Shown: one piece after another, positions 1-8,827 of the stretch
How positions within the stretch are numbered: the stretch's first letter is position 1
Layout: each line of letters begins with the position of its first letter
NCBI GenBank assembly: GCA_026705925.1
Contig: JAPOZT010000011.1
Location: 276,857 to 340,856 of the forward strand
Reading direction: 5' to 3'
Length of the DNA stretch: 64,000 nt
From: Gemmatimonadota bacterium
Lineage (GTDB): Bacteria; JAAXHH01
Program-made: the position numbers and the translations under genes
Notes under the pieces: generated by a model
Told to the model about the DNA's origin: nothing
Seen by the model: only the letters and a program-made list of their open reading frames with translations
Database searches by the model: none

Positions 1-1190
1 TTTCCGAACTGGGAGGACCAGCTGCCCTTTCGGTTGAACATCGATTCGAACATGCTTTCCTGGCCATACTGCTTGCGTTCCAGAAACCCCTCGAAGTTCT
101 GCCAGGTCGACGGATCGTTCTCGTTGATGATGGGCTGCTGGGCCGCCCGGATCGGCACGTAGAAGTTCACGGAGTAACCCAGTACAGCGAGAAAGAGCAC
201 CACCGTCCAGAACGGCCACTTGTAGCGCCCGGGATCGTCGGCCGTGGCCGAGACCAGGGCGAGGGCCGCGCTTACCAGCGCCAGGCTGAACATCACCGTG
301 CCGAACGTGGCCTCGAATCCGCCGATTACGATCAGCGGGAGTCCATTGTATGCGCCCACGCCCTCCATGCCGAAGAACATCACGGCGACGGCGGCGATGC
401 ACAGCAGCGCCAGGTAACCCCACGGCAGCCGCCCCCTGGTGAGGACCAGCCCGGCGATGGCCAGGGGAATCGTGACGAAAAACACGTCGATGGAGGCCAC
501 GACGCTGAACAGGATCAGGCCCATGACCGCGCAAAGCAGCACCAGCTTCCGGTTCGAGCGGATGACCCGGTCCGTGAAGACCACACAGAGGAACGCGGCC
601 GGCAGAATCAGCATGGTGAACATGTGCACGGCGATGCCGAGAAAGGCCAGGTAACCGACCAGGAAGAGATAACGCTCGCTGCCGCTTTGCTCGTGCCGTT
701 CGATCCAGTGCAGCATCAGCCAGGTACAGGCCGTCATGCACAGCATGGAGAGCGCGTAGGTTTCGGCTTCCACCGCGTTGAACCAGAACGTATCGGAGAA
801 GGCCAGCAGAAGCCCGCCCGTCAACGCGCTGCAGCAGATGGCCAGGCTCTCGTAGAGGGACAGCCCGTCCCGGTTTCGGTTGAGCGTAACAGCCTTCACG
901 ATGACCAGGTAAACCCCCGCCACCGTAAGCGCGCTGAAGAGGCACGAAGAGAAATTCACCAGCCAGGCGATGCCCATGCCCAGGTCGGGCAGCACGGTGA
1001 AAAGCCGGCCGATCAGGATGTAGAGCGGGGATCCCGGCGGATGGGGTATGCCCAGGATATAGGACGCCGCGATGAATTCGCCGCCGTCCCAGAAGGGCAC
1101 CGTGGGCGCGATGGTCTTGGTATACACGGCCAGCGACACGATGAACGCCATCGCCATGCCAGCCATGGAAACAACGCGATAAGCAACCAT
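1..1190 (-). CDS. DUF2723 (TMEM260-like) membrane glycosyltransferase, 3' part cut by window edge
   Basis: The first 396 codons of a membrane protein are present; the C-terminus lies beyond base 1. The ATG at 1190 is followed by a hydrophobic segment (residues 8-23) and then the family signature: W34-D35-G36-G37-E38 in the first extracytoplasmic loop and an IPHPPGSPLY stretch around residues 47-56. Several further hydrophobic segments follow. DUF2723 proteins have a GT-C-like fold and the human member TMEM260 is an O-mannosyltransferase, so a lipid-linked-sugar glycosyltransferase acting outside the membrane is the likely role; the substrate is unknown. D35 and E38 sit where GT-C enzymes carry acidic catalytic residues. 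It is the last gene of the minus-strand rib-nusB-phosphoesterase run, 54 nt after the phosphoesterase stop. The ribosome site is weak. Confidence 0.8.
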   Translation of the reverse strand, partial: MVAYRVVSMAGMAMAFIVSLAVYTKTIAPTVPFWDGGEFIAASYILGIPHPPGSPLYILIGRLFTVLPDLGMGIAWLVNFSSCLFSALTVAGVYLVIVKAVTLNRNRDGLSLYESLAICCSALTGGLLLAFSDTFWFNAVEAETYALSMLCMTACTWLMLHWIERHEQSGSERYLFLVGYLAFLGIAVHMFTMLILPAAFLCVVFTDRVIRSNRKLVLLCAVMGLILFSVVASIDVFFVTIPLAIAGLVLTRGRLPWGYLALLCIAAVAVMFFGMEGVGAYNGLPLIVIGGFEATFGTVMFSLALVSAALALVSATADDPGRYKWPFWTVVLFLAVLGYSVNFYVPIRAAQQPIINENDPSTWQNFEGFLERKQYGQESMFESMFNRKGSWSSQFG

Positions 1191-1244
1191 TTACAAGAAA
1201 CCCTCAGTCGATCCTCAGTCACCGGCTGAATTCACCGGCCGGAT

Positions 1245-1994
1245 TCACCGGCCGAATTCAAGCCGCTCGGCGAGCAGGTCCGGCAGGCCGGCCTTGCGAA
1301 TCTTCCGCTGCGCGGATTCCAGGTCGTAGGGAACCCGCTTTACCTCGATCTGCTTCATCTCCGAATCGTATACGCAGTACGCCGCCCGGGGATCTCCGTC
1401 CCGCGGCTGGCCCACGCTGCCCACGTTCACGATGTATCTATGCTCTGAAGCTAGTTCAAGGGCCAGTTCAAGCGCAGTCGGCGGGAGCTGTCTGCTGCGG
1501 TCCTCCTCGGCCCGCTGCTCGAATACCGTCGGCGTGTGCGTATGGCCCAGTGCGCAAAGCGCCACACCGGCGGGCATCGCATCGAAGGCTTCGTCCGCCT
1601 GCCAGGGCGAGGTCAGGTAGATCCATTCCTCCGGACGGACCGGGCTCGCGTGGACGAGAAAAAGATCATCGTTCCGCCAGACATAGGGCAACCCGCCCAG
1701 GTAGCGCCGGTCGTCGGGCGTAAGCTGCCGCCGCGTCCACAGTGCCGCTTCCGCCGCATAGGGGTTGAACGTGGAGATATCCAGCTTCCCGATCGCGGCA
1801 TGGTCGTGATTGCCCGCGATCACGTCCGTCGTCAGTCCGGTAACGCGGTCGAGGCACGCATTGGGACTGGCGCCGTATCCAACGATGTCGCCCAGACAAA
1901 GGTAATGGCCGATACGCTCACCGGCCATCGCTTCGAGTACGGCATCCAGTGCTTCCAGGTTCCCATGAATGTCGGACAGTATGCCGTATCGCAC
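1245..1994 (-). CDS. Calcineurin-like metallophosphoesterase
   Basis: This 249-residue cytoplasmic protein has all motifs of the metallophosphoesterase fold: D8-x-H10, G35-D36, G61-N62-H63-D64, a later LVHASP histidine and a C-terminal GHTHTP motif. These coordinate two metal ions for phosphoester hydrolysis. Length and motif spacing match the YfcE/DevT-like group of small bacterial phosphodiesterases; the natural substrate cannot be read from the sequence. The start is a GTG at 1994, the first start consistent with the conserved N-terminal strand (RYGILSDIHGN). It lies 49 nt downstream of nusB and is probably co-transcribed with the riboflavin genes. Confidence 0.9.
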   Translation of the reverse strand: MRYGILSDIHGNLEALDAVLEAMAGERIGHYLCLGDIVGYGASPNACLDRVTGLTTDVIAGNHDHAAIGKLDISTFNPYAAEAALWTRRQLTPDDRRYLGGLPYVWRNDDLFLVHASPVRPEEWIYLTSPWQADEAFDAMPAGVALCALGHTHTPTVFEQRAEEDRSRQLPPTALELALELASEHRYIVNVGSVGQPRDGDPRAAYCVYDSEMKQIEVKRVPYDLESAQRKIRKAGLPDLLAERLEFGR

Positions 1995-2043
1995 GTCGAG
2001 GTTTCATTCCCTGTGTATGCGCTGGCAAGCCGATCGGGCAGGA

Positions 2044-2478
2044 TCAGGCCTGGTCCGCCGCCGTGACGTGTCTCGCGGCCACGGCGTCCAGGACGCCATT
2101 GACGAACCCGCCGGACTGTTCCGTGCTGTACTTCTTGGCCAGTTCGATCGCTTCGTTGATGGATACCGCCGTCGGAATATCGAGAAAGGCGATGAGTTCG
2201 CAGGCGCCCAGCCGGAGGATGCAGTCGTCGATGCGGGCCACGCGGTCCCGGTCCCAGTGCCGCACCACCGCGGTGATGTGCCCGTTCACGGTCTCTTCGT
2301 GCTGCAGCAGCCGATCGATCAACGCCTCGGCGAAACTCCGGGCGTGCTCGGACGCCAGGGGCCACCCGGGCAGCCCGGGAAGGGCCTTGCCGGGATCAAC
2401 CCCGGTCTGTTCGGCGAGGTAGAGCGACTGCAGTGCCAGTTCACGGCCCAGGCGACGTTCCCCCGCGCGTACGTTCAC
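2044..2478 (-). CDS. nusB: Transcription antitermination factor NusB
   Basis: This 144-residue all-helical protein has the NusB features: an N-terminal [13 protein letters not shown] helix, a central [14 protein letters not shown] segment, and the [13 protein letters not shown] and GGFVNGVLD signatures near the C-terminus. NusB binds boxA RNA with NusE (S10) in rRNA antitermination complexes. A longer open frame exists upstream, but it is antisense-like sequence over ribH. The chosen GTG start (2476-2478) overlaps the ribH stop as GTGA and is preceded by a GGATCCGGA stretch that can act as a ribosome site. The four-base overlap implies translational coupling to ribH, a classic ribH-nusB pairing. 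Confidence 0.93.
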   Translation of the reverse strand: MNVRAGERRLGRELALQSLYLAEQTGVDPGKALPGLPGWPLASEHARSFAEALIDRLLQHEETVNGHITAVVRHWDRDRVARIDDCILRLGACELIAFLDIPTAVSINEAIELAKKYSTEQSGGFVNGVLDAVAARHVTAADQA

Positions 2479-3026
2479 TCCGGATCCCTTGGTTCGCCTG
2501 GTTCGCCTGGTCCGCCCGATCCGCCCGATCCGTCGGGTCCGCCCGATCCGTCGGGTCCGCCGAGCCGGCGCATCACATCTGCCATTTCCAGGGCGGCCAG
2601 CGCGGCGTCCCAGCCGCGGTTGCCCGCCTTCGTACCCGCCCGTTCGATGGCCTGCTCGAGGTTTTCCGTGGTCAGCACGCCGAAGATCACCGGCACCCCG
2701 GTGTCCCGGGCCGCGGCGGCGATCCCGCTGGCCGCTTCCCCGGCCACGTAGTCGAAGTGGGGGGTGGCACCGCGGATGACGCACCCCAGGCAGATCACGG
2801 CGTCATATTGTCCGCTCGCTGCCATGTTCCGGGCCACCAGGGGGATCTCGAAAGCGCCAGGCACCCAGACCACGTCGATCCGGTCTTCATCGACGTCGTG
2901 GCGATGAAGTCCATCCAGTGCGCCTTTCAGCAGGGACTCGGTGATGAACCCGTTGAATCGGCCGGCCACGATGCCGTACCGGTCGTCTCCTCCATTCTCC
3001 AGGCTGCCTTCAATGGTTCTCGTCAC
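2475..3026 (-). CDS. ribH: 6,7-dimethyl-8-ribityllumazine synthase with a repeat-encoded C-terminal tail
   Basis: Lumazine synthase condenses 5-amino-6-ribitylaminouracil with dihydroxybutanone phosphate. The core (about 155 residues) carries [17 protein letters not shown], the catalytic-His segment [10 protein letters not shown] (H88) and [10 protein letters not shown]. After MRRL the protein continues for about 28 residues of Gly/Pro/Asp/Ser repeats that have no counterpart in typical family members and are encoded by tandem 18-nt units (2521-2556). The GTG at 3026 is preceded by a strong AGGAG site at 7 nt; an in-frame start 39 nt further upstream lacks one. It overlaps nusB by 4 nt. The tail would project from the surface of the usual icosahedral or pentameric assembly, which may explain its tolerance. 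Confidence 0.93.
   Translation of the reverse strand: MTRTIEGSLENGGDDRYGIVAGRFNGFITESLLKGALDGLHRHDVDEDRIDVVWVPGAFEIPLVARNMAASGQYDAVICLGCVIRGATPHFDYVAGEAASGIAAAARDTGVPVIFGVLTTENLEQAIERAGTKAGNRGWDAALAALEMADVMRRLGGPDGSGGPDGSGGSGGPGEPGEPRDPE
2491..2560 (+). repeat. Tandem 9/18-nt repeats encoding the RibH tail
   Basis: The 18-nt unit CCGCCCGATCCGTCGGGT occurs twice in a row at 2521-2538 and 2539-2556. It is preceded by two copies of GGTTCGCCT (2491-2499, 2500-2508) and further degenerate copies. In the minus-strand ribH frame this gives a Gly-Gly-Pro-Asp-Gly-Ser tail just before the stop. The period is a multiple of three, so copy-number changes keep the downstream nusB overlap in frame. Confidence 0.85.
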
Positions 3027-3150
3027 GCAGGCACTCCTTGCAGATTGCTTCAAGCCGCGCGGCACGATTGCTTCACAGCCCGGAACGTCCGGTCAGCATG
3101 ACCGGCACGGCCGCTCGGTCGCGGTGGCGAAACGGCGCGGCACGCGCACA

Positions 3151-4401
3151 TCATAGCAAACTGTCGAATCCGACGTCGTCCGGCGGCTCTTCGAGGTCGA
3201 GCAGGTGACCCAGCTTCCCGCGCTTGGTCTTGAGATATCCCACGTTGTAACAGTTCGGAAAAGTCTGCAGCGGGACGCGTTCGGTCACCTCGAGTCCGTA
3301 CCCCTCGATCCCGAACCGTTTCGACGGGTTGTTGGTCATGATCCGGATCGTAGTCAGCCCGAGGTCCGCCAGGATCTGGGAACCGATCCCGTAGTCGCGC
3401 GCGTCCACGGGCAGGCCCAGCGCCAGGTTCGCTTCCACCGTATCATGACCCTGGTCCTGGAGGGCGTAGGCCCTGAGCTTGTTGGCCAGTCCGATGCCCC
3501 GTCCCTCCTGGCGCATGTAAAGGAGCACGCCGCTGCCTTCGTCGCTGATACGCTTGAGCGCCTGCTGCAGCTGGTCGCCGCAGTCGCATCGCATGGACCC
3601 GAAAACATCCCCCGTGAGACACTGGGAGTGCACGCGTACGAGCACGTTCGGCTCACCGTCCACTTGGCCCTTGACCAGGGCGACGTGGTGGTCGCCGGTC
3701 AGTTGGTCCTCGTACAGGTGGGACTCGAATTCCCCATGCCTGCTGGGGATGGTCGTCGTGACCACCCGCTTGACGAGTTTCTCGCTGCGCCGGCGGTACT
3801 CGATCAGGTCCTTTATCGTGATGATCTTCAGGTCGTGCTCGTTCGCGATCTCGACCAGCCGGGGCAGGCGGGCCATGGACCCGTCGTCGTCCATGATCTC
3901 GCAGAGCACGCCGGCGGGGTAGAGGCCGGCCAGTTTCACCAGGTCGACCGTGGCCTCGGTGTGCCCGGCCCGACGCAACACGCCGCCGTCGAAGGCCTGA
4001 AGCGGAAAGATATGGCCCGGACGCGCCAGGTCCTCGGGCCTGCTTCCCTGGCGGACGAACACCTGGACCGTCTCGGCGCGGTCCGCCGCCGAGATGCCCG
4101 ACGTCGTACCGTTCACGGCATCGACGGATACGGTGAAGCGCGTGCTGTGCAACGCCGTGTTGACCTCTTCGCCGACCATGGCGGGCACTTTCAGCTCTTC
4201 CAGGCGTTCGCGCGTGGTCGGAAGGCAGATCAGTCCACGGCCGTACCGGGCCATGAAATTGATGGCCGCCGGAGTCGTTCTTTCGGCGGCCATGATGAAA
4301 TCGCCTTCGTTTTCGCGGTCTTCGTCGTCGATGACAATCAGTATGCGCCCGGACTTGATCTCCTCGACCGCTTCCGGGATGGAACAATAGGGGGACGACA
4401 T
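3151..4401 (-). CDS. ribBA: Bifunctional 3,4-dihydroxy-2-butanone-4-phosphate synthase / GTP cyclohydrolase II
   Basis: This 416-residue enzyme joins the two entry reactions of riboflavin synthesis. The N-terminal RibB domain (about 1-205) makes dihydroxybutanone phosphate from ribulose 5-phosphate and shows the acidic loop [10 protein letters not shown] (25-34), the ARPGHIFPL and RRAGHTEA motifs. The C-terminal RibA domain (about 206-416) opens GTP and carries the zinc cysteines of VHSQCLTG and MRCDCG, then RQEGRGIGL and the [11 protein letters not shown] signature. Both active sites look intact. The ATG at 4401 is 81 nt downstream of the ribE stop, and the gene is followed by ribH after 124 nt, so it is an internal operon gene. 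Confidence 0.96.
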   Translation of the reverse strand: MSSPYCSIPEAVEEIKSGRILIVIDDEDRENEGDFIMAAERTTPAAINFMARYGRGLICLPTTRERLEELKVPAMVGEEVNTALHSTRFTVSVDAVNGTTSGISAADRAETVQVFVRQGSRPEDLARPGHIFPLQAFDGGVLRRAGHTEATVDLVKLAGLYPAGVLCEIMDDDGSMARLPRLVEIANEHDLKIITIKDLIEYRRRSEKLVKRVVTTTIPSRHGEFESHLYEDQLTGDHHVALVKGQVDGEPNVLVRVHSQCLTGDVFGSMRCDCGDQLQQALKRISDEGSGVLLYMRQEGRGIGLANKLRAYALQDQGHDTVEANLALGLPVDARDYGIGSQILADLGLTTIRIMTNNPSKRFGIEGYGLEVTERVPLQTFPNCYNVGYLKTKRGKLGHLLDLEEPPDDVGFDSLL

Positions 4402-4482
4402 GCTTTACAACCGTGTTTTTTCGGTCGACCGGTCTCGGCGGACCCTGGTCTGTCCTCGAACCGCCGCCGGGGCTTGCCGACG

Positions 4483-5226
4483 CTACATGCGTTCTTTCAA
4501 CCAGGATTCGGTGATGGGTGTGGGACCCGGGAGCACTCCCTGGCTCGTATCGCCGCCGGCACGCAAAAGAGACGCGACGTACCGGCCGATCATGTCCACT
4601 TCTATGTTCACCTCGTCACCGATTTGCCTGCCGCCGAACGTCGTGATCGACGCGGTATGCGGTATGATCGATACGGCGGCCAAACTACCCGTCAGGCCGG
4701 CGATTGTCAAGCTAATTCCATCCAGTGCGATGGACCCTTTCTCGATGACGAAGGGCGTCAGATCGTCCGGGATTTCCACCTCGTACCACAGGCTGTTGCC
4801 CCGTTCCTCTCGCGCCGTTATGCGTCCCACGCCGTCCACGTGCCCCTGGACCAGGTGGCCGTCTATCCGGTCCGAAAGACGCAGCGGCCGCTCCAGGTTG
4901 ACCTGGTGCCCGGCCTTCAGGCTGCCGAAGGTCGTCCGGGAGACCGTCTCGGGTACGATTTCCACGGAGAACGCCTCGCCGGCGGTGTGCACGACAGTCA
5001 GGCAGACGCCATTGACGGCAACGCTGGCACCCTGCTCGAAGTCCGGCGCCATGGACGGCGCCTCCACGGTCAGCCTGAGGCCGCCAGTGTTCTCACCAGG
5101 GCCAGCGTTTTCGACCGTGCCGGGGCCAGTGTTTTCGCCTGCGGCGTTCCCGCCCGCGGCGTCCTCACCCGCGTCCCGGTCCAGCGACCGGACAACACCC
5201 GTGGTTTCAACAATACCCGTGAACAT
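4483..5226 (-). CDS. ribE: Riboflavin synthase alpha subunit with an N-terminal loop insertion
   Basis: Riboflavin synthase dismutates two molecules of 6,7-dimethyl-8-ribityllumazine. The start MFTGIVETTG is diagnostic and the two homologous beta-barrel repeats are visible (VNGVCLTV... and LDGISLTI..., LVQGHVDGVG). At 247 residues it is about 35-40 longer than usual. The extra length is a Gly/Asn/Glu/Pro-rich loop at about residues 17-50, inside the first barrel and built from short repeated codon blocks (GPG, ENTG). All later motifs are intact, so the enzyme is probably active. It is the second gene of the rib operon; a 136-nt spacer separates it from ribD. Confidence 0.95.
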   Translation of the reverse strand: MFTGIVETTGVVRSLDRDAGEDAAGGNAAGENTGPGTVENAGPGENTGGLRLTVEAPSMAPDFEQGASVAVNGVCLTVVHTAGEAFSVEIVPETVSRTTFGSLKAGHQVNLERPLRLSDRIDGHLVQGHVDGVGRITAREERGNSLWYEVEIPDDLTPFVIEKGSIALDGISLTIAGLTGSLAAVSIIPHTASITTFGGRQIGDEVNIEVDMIGRYVASLLRAGGDTSQGVLPGPTPITESWLKERM

Positions 5227-5362
5227 GGTACATACTCCGTGACAGACTGGAATTCGGTGCCAGGTTCATGCTACGTGCCTGCAGTCGCCGATGATCTCCA
5301 CAGGCGTGGCGACCAACTGCCCAAGACCTCCACAGGCGCGCTTGCCGACTGCCAATACCTCT

Positions 5363-6457
5363 TCACGCATACTCCGGCGTGCCCGTGACGAGTAGATCGC
5401 CGTCCAGTTGCTCCACCCGCGTATCGTTCAGCTGGATCGCCTTCGAAAGGTCGTCCAGCGCCAGGTCGGCGATCGACGGGATCCCCGCGCCCAAAATGCG
5501 CGGCGCGACGAAGCAGGCGATCCGGTCGACGGCGCGTTCCCGCAGGAAGGAAGCGGCCACGCGGCTGCCGCCTTCTACCATGAGGGTCACGATCCCGGCC
5601 TGGCCAAGCGCCGATTTGAGCGATCCTATTGGAACGGATCCGTCACCGCCAGGCAATACCAGCACATCGGCGCCCGTCCCTTTAAGTTCCTTAATCCGAT
5701 CCGCGGGCGCGGTCTCTGTAACACACACCGTCGCCGGCGCTTCGCCGTTCAATACCCGGGCGTCCAGCGGTGTGCGGGCCCGGCTGTCGAGCACGACGCG
5801 GCGGGGCTGTCGGCCGTCCACGTGCCGGACGGTGAGCCGTGGGTCGTCCGCCAGCACGGTTTCGATGCCCACGAGCACGGCGTCCGCCCGGCTGCGCATC
5901 AGGTGGACCCGTTTCCGCGCGGCCTCCCCGGTGATCCACTTCGAATGGCCGTTCCGCGTGGCGATGCGTCCGTCCAGCGTCTGGGCGAGCTTGAGCAGCA
6001 CGAAAGGTTGGCCGGTTTCCCGGTGGCGCACGTAGGCCGCGTTCAGTGCCCGTGCTTCCGTTTCCATCAGACCCGTTTCCACGGTCATGCCGGCCGCACG
6101 CAGCCGCTCGATCCCATTTCCCGACACGCGCCGGTCCGGGTCGGCCATGGCGACGTAGACGTGCGCGATACCCGAAGCAATGATCGCGTCCGTGCACGGC
6201 GGCGTACTGCCCTGGTGGCAGCAGGGCTCCAGGGTAACGTACAGCGCGGCGCCTTGCGCAAGATCGCCGGCCTCCTCAAGCGCTTGCGGTTCGGCGTGCC
6301 GCCCGCCGTATTCCCGGTAGTATCCTACGCCCACGACGACGCCGTCGCGGACGACCACGGAACCCACCATGGGATTGGGACTGGTACGACCCATTCCCCG
6401 AGCCGCGAGGTCCAGTGCCTGGCGCATGAATACCGTGTCATGGTCCGATTTCGTCAT
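5363..6457 (-). CDS. ribD: Riboflavin biosynthesis deaminase/reductase RibD
   Basis: RibD carries out the second and third steps after GTP ring opening: deamination of the pyrimidine and reduction of the ribose. The N-terminal deaminase domain has the zinc-binding H54-A-E56 and P78-C79-C80-H81 with C88; the C-terminal reductase domain has the RDGRIATRNGHSKWIT-like entry, MRSRADAVLVG and VEGGSRVA motifs. The open frame continues far upstream only as a shadow of ilvE on the other strand. The ATG at 6457 gives a normal 364 residues. The promoter TTGACA/TAGCTT ends about 5 nt before the ATG, so the mRNA may be leaderless and no ribosome site is seen. Confidence 0.95.
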   Translation of the reverse strand: MTKSDHDTVFMRQALDLAARGMGRTSPNPMVGSVVVRDGVVVGVGYYREYGGRHAEPQALEEAGDLAQGAALYVTLEPCCHQGSTPPCTDAIIASGIAHVYVAMADPDRRVSGNGIERLRAAGMTVETGLMETEARALNAAYVRHRETGQPFVLLKLAQTLDGRIATRNGHSKWITGEAARKRVHLMRSRADAVLVGIETVLADDPRLTVRHVDGRQPRRVVLDSRARTPLDARVLNGEAPATVCVTETAPADRIKELKGTGADVLVLPGGDGSVPIGSLKSALGQAGIVTLMVEGGSRVAASFLRERAVDRIACFVAPRILGAGIPSIADLALDDLSKAIQLNDTRVEQLDGDLLVTGTPEYA

Positions 6458-6462
6458 GGCGT

Positions 6463-6492
6463 AAGCTAGGGGATATGAGAAGTTTGTGTCAA
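6463..6492 (-). promoter_or_regulatory. Promoter of the ribD operon, possibly leaderless
   Basis: On the minus strand a perfect -35 TTGACA (6487-6492) is followed after 18 bp by TAGCTT (6463-6468). A start 7 nt downstream falls on or next to the A of the ribD ATG at 6457. No FMN riboswitch motif is visible between promoter and start. Confidence 0.65.
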
Positions 6493-6503
6493 GCCTTTTG
6501 CCC

Positions 6504-6532
6504 TTGACAACGGGGGATTCGGCCCCTAGTTT
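6504..6532 (+). promoter_or_regulatory. Promoter of ilvE
   Basis: A perfect TTGACA (6504-6509), a 17-bp spacer and TAGTTT (6527-6532) predict transcription from about 6539, giving a 39-nt leader that holds an AAAGGAG ribosome site 6 nt before the ilvE ATG. It stands back-to-back with the ribD promoter, with only 11 bp between the two -35 boxes. Confidence 0.75.
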
Positions 6533-6577
6533 GCGCCAGATTGTCGGCGCGAATCGAACCGCAGAAAGGAGACTTCG

Positions 6578-7501
6578 ATGGCCACCCTGCCGGAGGCCGA
6601 ATACATCTGGTTCAATGGGAAACTGGTACCCTGGCAAGACGCGAAGATCCACGTGCTTTCCCACGTGGTGCACTACGGTTCGAGTTTCTTCGAAGGCATG
6701 CGCTGCTACAAGACGAATCAGGGCTCCGCGGTGTTTCGGCTCCAGGAGCACGTGGACAGGCTCTTCGACTCCTGCAAGATCTACCGGGTGCAAATCCCCT
6801 ACTCTCCAGCGGAAATCAGCGAGGCCGTGCTGGAGACCATCCGGTCCAACAAGCACGATTCCTGTTACGTCCGGCCCGTCGTATACCGCGGGTACGGCCT
6901 GCTGAGCGTCGACCCCCTGGGATGCCCCGTGGAAGTCGCCATCGGGACATGGGACTGGGGCGCCTATCTCGGCGACGACGTAATGGAAAACGGCGTGGAC
7001 GTGTGCATCTCGTCCTGGACCCGTCCCGCGCCGAATACCCATCCCGCCCTTTCCAAGGCCGGCGGTAACTACCTCAATTCCCAGTTGATCCGCATGGAGG
7101 CCATCGAGAACGGGTACAGCGAGGGCATTGCGCTGAACACCGACGGTCTGATCAGCGAAGGTAGCGGCGAGAACATCTTCGTCGTGAAGGAGGGCCGAGT
7201 CATCACCAACAGCCTGGCGGCATCGGTCCTCGGCGGCATCACGCGCAACTCCGTCATGACGCTCGCCCAGGACGCCGGATTCGAGGTCGTCGAACAGGAC
7301 ATCCCCCGAGAAATGCTCTACATCGCCGACGAGGTATTCTTCGTGGGCAGCGCCGTGGAGGTGACGCCGGTCCGGTCCATCGACCGCATCACCGTGGGCG
7401 GCGGGTCCCGCGGTCCGGTCACGAAGGAGATTCAGGACAGGTTCTTCGCGGTCACGACCGGCGAGGGCGAGGATGCCCACGGCTGGCTGACCTACGTGTA
7501 A
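6578..7501 (+). CDS. ilvE: Branched-chain amino acid aminotransferase (fold-type IV)
   Basis: This 307-residue PLP enzyme transfers the amino group between glutamate and leucine, isoleucine or valine. Family landmarks are HYGSSFFEGMR near residue 32, R61, the Schiff-base lysine K160 in HPALSKAGGNYLNS, the phosphate-binding SEGSGENIF and the SAVEVTPV near the C-terminus. Length matches E. coli IlvE (309). It is a single-gene unit: its own promoter lies at 6504-6532, it has a strong AAAGGAG site, and it converges with the next gene 44 nt downstream. Specificity for branched-chain rather than D-amino or aromatic substrates is inferred from overall similarity. Confidence 0.93.
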   Translation: MATLPEAEYIWFNGKLVPWQDAKIHVLSHVVHYGSSFFEGMRCYKTNQGSAVFRLQEHVDRLFDSCKIYRVQIPYSPAEISEAVLETIRSNKHDSCYVRPVVYRGYGLLSVDPLGCPVEVAIGTWDWGAYLGDDVMENGVDVCISSWTRPAPNTHPALSKAGGNYLNSQLIRMEAIENGYSEGIALNTDGLISEGSGENIFVVKEGRVITNSLAASVLGGITRNSVMTLAQDAGFEVVEQDIPREMLYIADEVFFVGSAVEVTPVRSIDRITVGGGSRGPVTKEIQDRFFAVTTGEGEDAHGWLTYV

Positions 7502-7545
7502 ACCCACCTTGCGGCAGCTGGCTTCATTCCAGCAAGCGAGTAATC

Positions 7546-8757
7546 CTACCCTACCCACACCGGGTGATCCGCACCCCGGTGTTCGTATCCGTCCGTCAGC
7601 ATCCGTGCATTGCCGCCATCGGCATCGACCACCCAGATAGCACTCGGTGATCCCACCTCGGCACGGCAGAAGGCGAACTGCGCACCATCGGGCGACCAGG
7701 CCGACCGGAAGTTCCAGACCAGGGGTTCGTAGGGGATGAACTCCGATTCCTCACCTGAAAAGGGATCGAGCAGGCAGATAGCGGTGCCGCCGCGGGCTTT
7801 CTCCGGGTAGTAGTCTCGGTTGAAGTGGTCGGTGTCCGGCCTCTGCGCCTGGTACGGCCAGGCCGTCCGGGAACCGGGCTCCGCGCGGGTATAAGTGACG
7901 CTCTTCCCATCCGGCGTCCACTGGGCGATGTTGGAACCGCTGCCCCGTGTGTCCGGGTTTCCATAGGACGTGGCGAACCACTGGCGCTGGCCTGTCGTGA
8001 CCTTCCGGTGAATCGCACCATCGGGGCCGACCGGAGAGCCTGGACGCCCCAGACACAGATCCGCCCAGTCGTGCCCCGGGTCATCGGGATAGTGGCAGTC
8101 CTGGTAGATCAGCCACCGCCCATCCGGCGACCATATGGGACCGAAGTACAGGTGCCCCTGCGCCCCAGCGACTTCCACCCGGTTCCCTCCATCCAGGTCC
8201 GACACGAATATGCAGTAGCTGTCCCGGCCTTCCAGCATGGTCGAATGGTAGGCGAACTTGCGTCCGTCCGGACTGATCTGCACGCAGTAGACGAACCCGT
8301 CCTCCGAGCCGGTGATCTCCTGTGGATCGGATCCGTCCAGGTCCATGGTCCAGATGCGCTGTTTCCCGTCGATGATCGGGTTCGTCACGAGACGATCCTC
8401 TCCCGGCATGATGTGGGTGCACCCCATGAACGGCGCGGGCCGGTCCTTCAGGGCGATCTCCTCCAGCAGGCGGTCTTCCTCAAGATCGTATATCCAGAGA
8501 TGGACCCGCACGTTGCCTTCCCAGGCCTTGCCGGGTTCGTAGCTGGACAAGATGACCCTGCGCCGGTCTTCGAAGACGGGGCCCCAGCTCCAGCTGTCCA
8601 TGCCCGGAGCGTCCGGACGGGGATACCAGACTCGCGTAACCGAATCGACCGGCCCCGCCGCGACTTCCGCGCCCGCCGTGGCCCCGGCACCATCCAGATC
8701 GATCAAGCCCAACCGCCCGTGCGAGTTGAAAAGTATCCGGGATTGCTTGTCTGACAT
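7546..8757 (-). CDS. TolB-like WD40/PD40 beta-propeller protein
   Basis: The protein (403 residues from the ATG at 8757; a GTG four codons upstream is also possible) consists of repeated PD40 blades with the SPDGRxxAYxS / WSPDGxxxxY pattern (for example at about 165-180, 215-225, 290-300 and 365-375). It lacks a signal peptide, so a cytoplasmic location is likely. The closest functional theme is the oligogalacturonate-lyase/TolB propeller group that includes lyases and peptidase-associated sensors, but no catalytic residues can be assigned. It is a stand-alone gene converging with ilvE and preceded by the outer-membrane gene in the same direction. Confidence 0.8.
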   Translation of the reverse strand: MSDKQSRILFNSHGRLGLIDLDGAGATAGAEVAAGPVDSVTRVWYPRPDAPGMDSWSWGPVFEDRRRVILSSYEPGKAWEGNVRVHLWIYDLEEDRLLEEIALKDRPAPFMGCTHIMPGEDRLVTNPIIDGKQRIWTMDLDGSDPQEITGSEDGFVYCVQISPDGRKFAYHSTMLEGRDSYCIFVSDLDGGNRVEVAGAQGHLYFGPIWSPDGRWLIYQDCHYPDDPGHDWADLCLGRPGSPVGPDGAIHRKVTTGQRQWFATSYGNPDTRGSGSNIAQWTPDGKSVTYTRAEPGSRTAWPYQAQRPDTDHFNRDYYPEKARGGTAICLLDPFSGEESEFIPYEPLVWNFRSAWSPDGAQFAFCRAEVGSPSAIWVVDADGGNARMLTDGYEHRGADHPVWVG

Positions 8758-8827
8758 GATGATTTCCACTATACCGGCCGGCAGAGAGTCGCCATCTCGG
8801 CCGCCAGGTCATCCGCTGTGCCGGCCG

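Noticed and set aside
1191-1244. Repeats GAATTCACCGGCC before the DUF2723 gene as a transcription terminator
   Set aside because: They are short tandem repeats with weak folding and no T-run, so a terminator is not supported.
3205-5388. 727-codon open frame on the plus strand across the riboflavin genes
   Set aside because: It is antisense to ribBA and ribE, whose motifs are complete. Long antisense frames are expected at this GC. It shows no domain and no start signal.
6458-6577. FMN riboswitch before ribD
   Set aside because: The gap has no RFN-type conserved blocks (AGGGGCAGGGTGAAATTCCC-like) and the promoter reaches the ATG, so there is no room for a leader.
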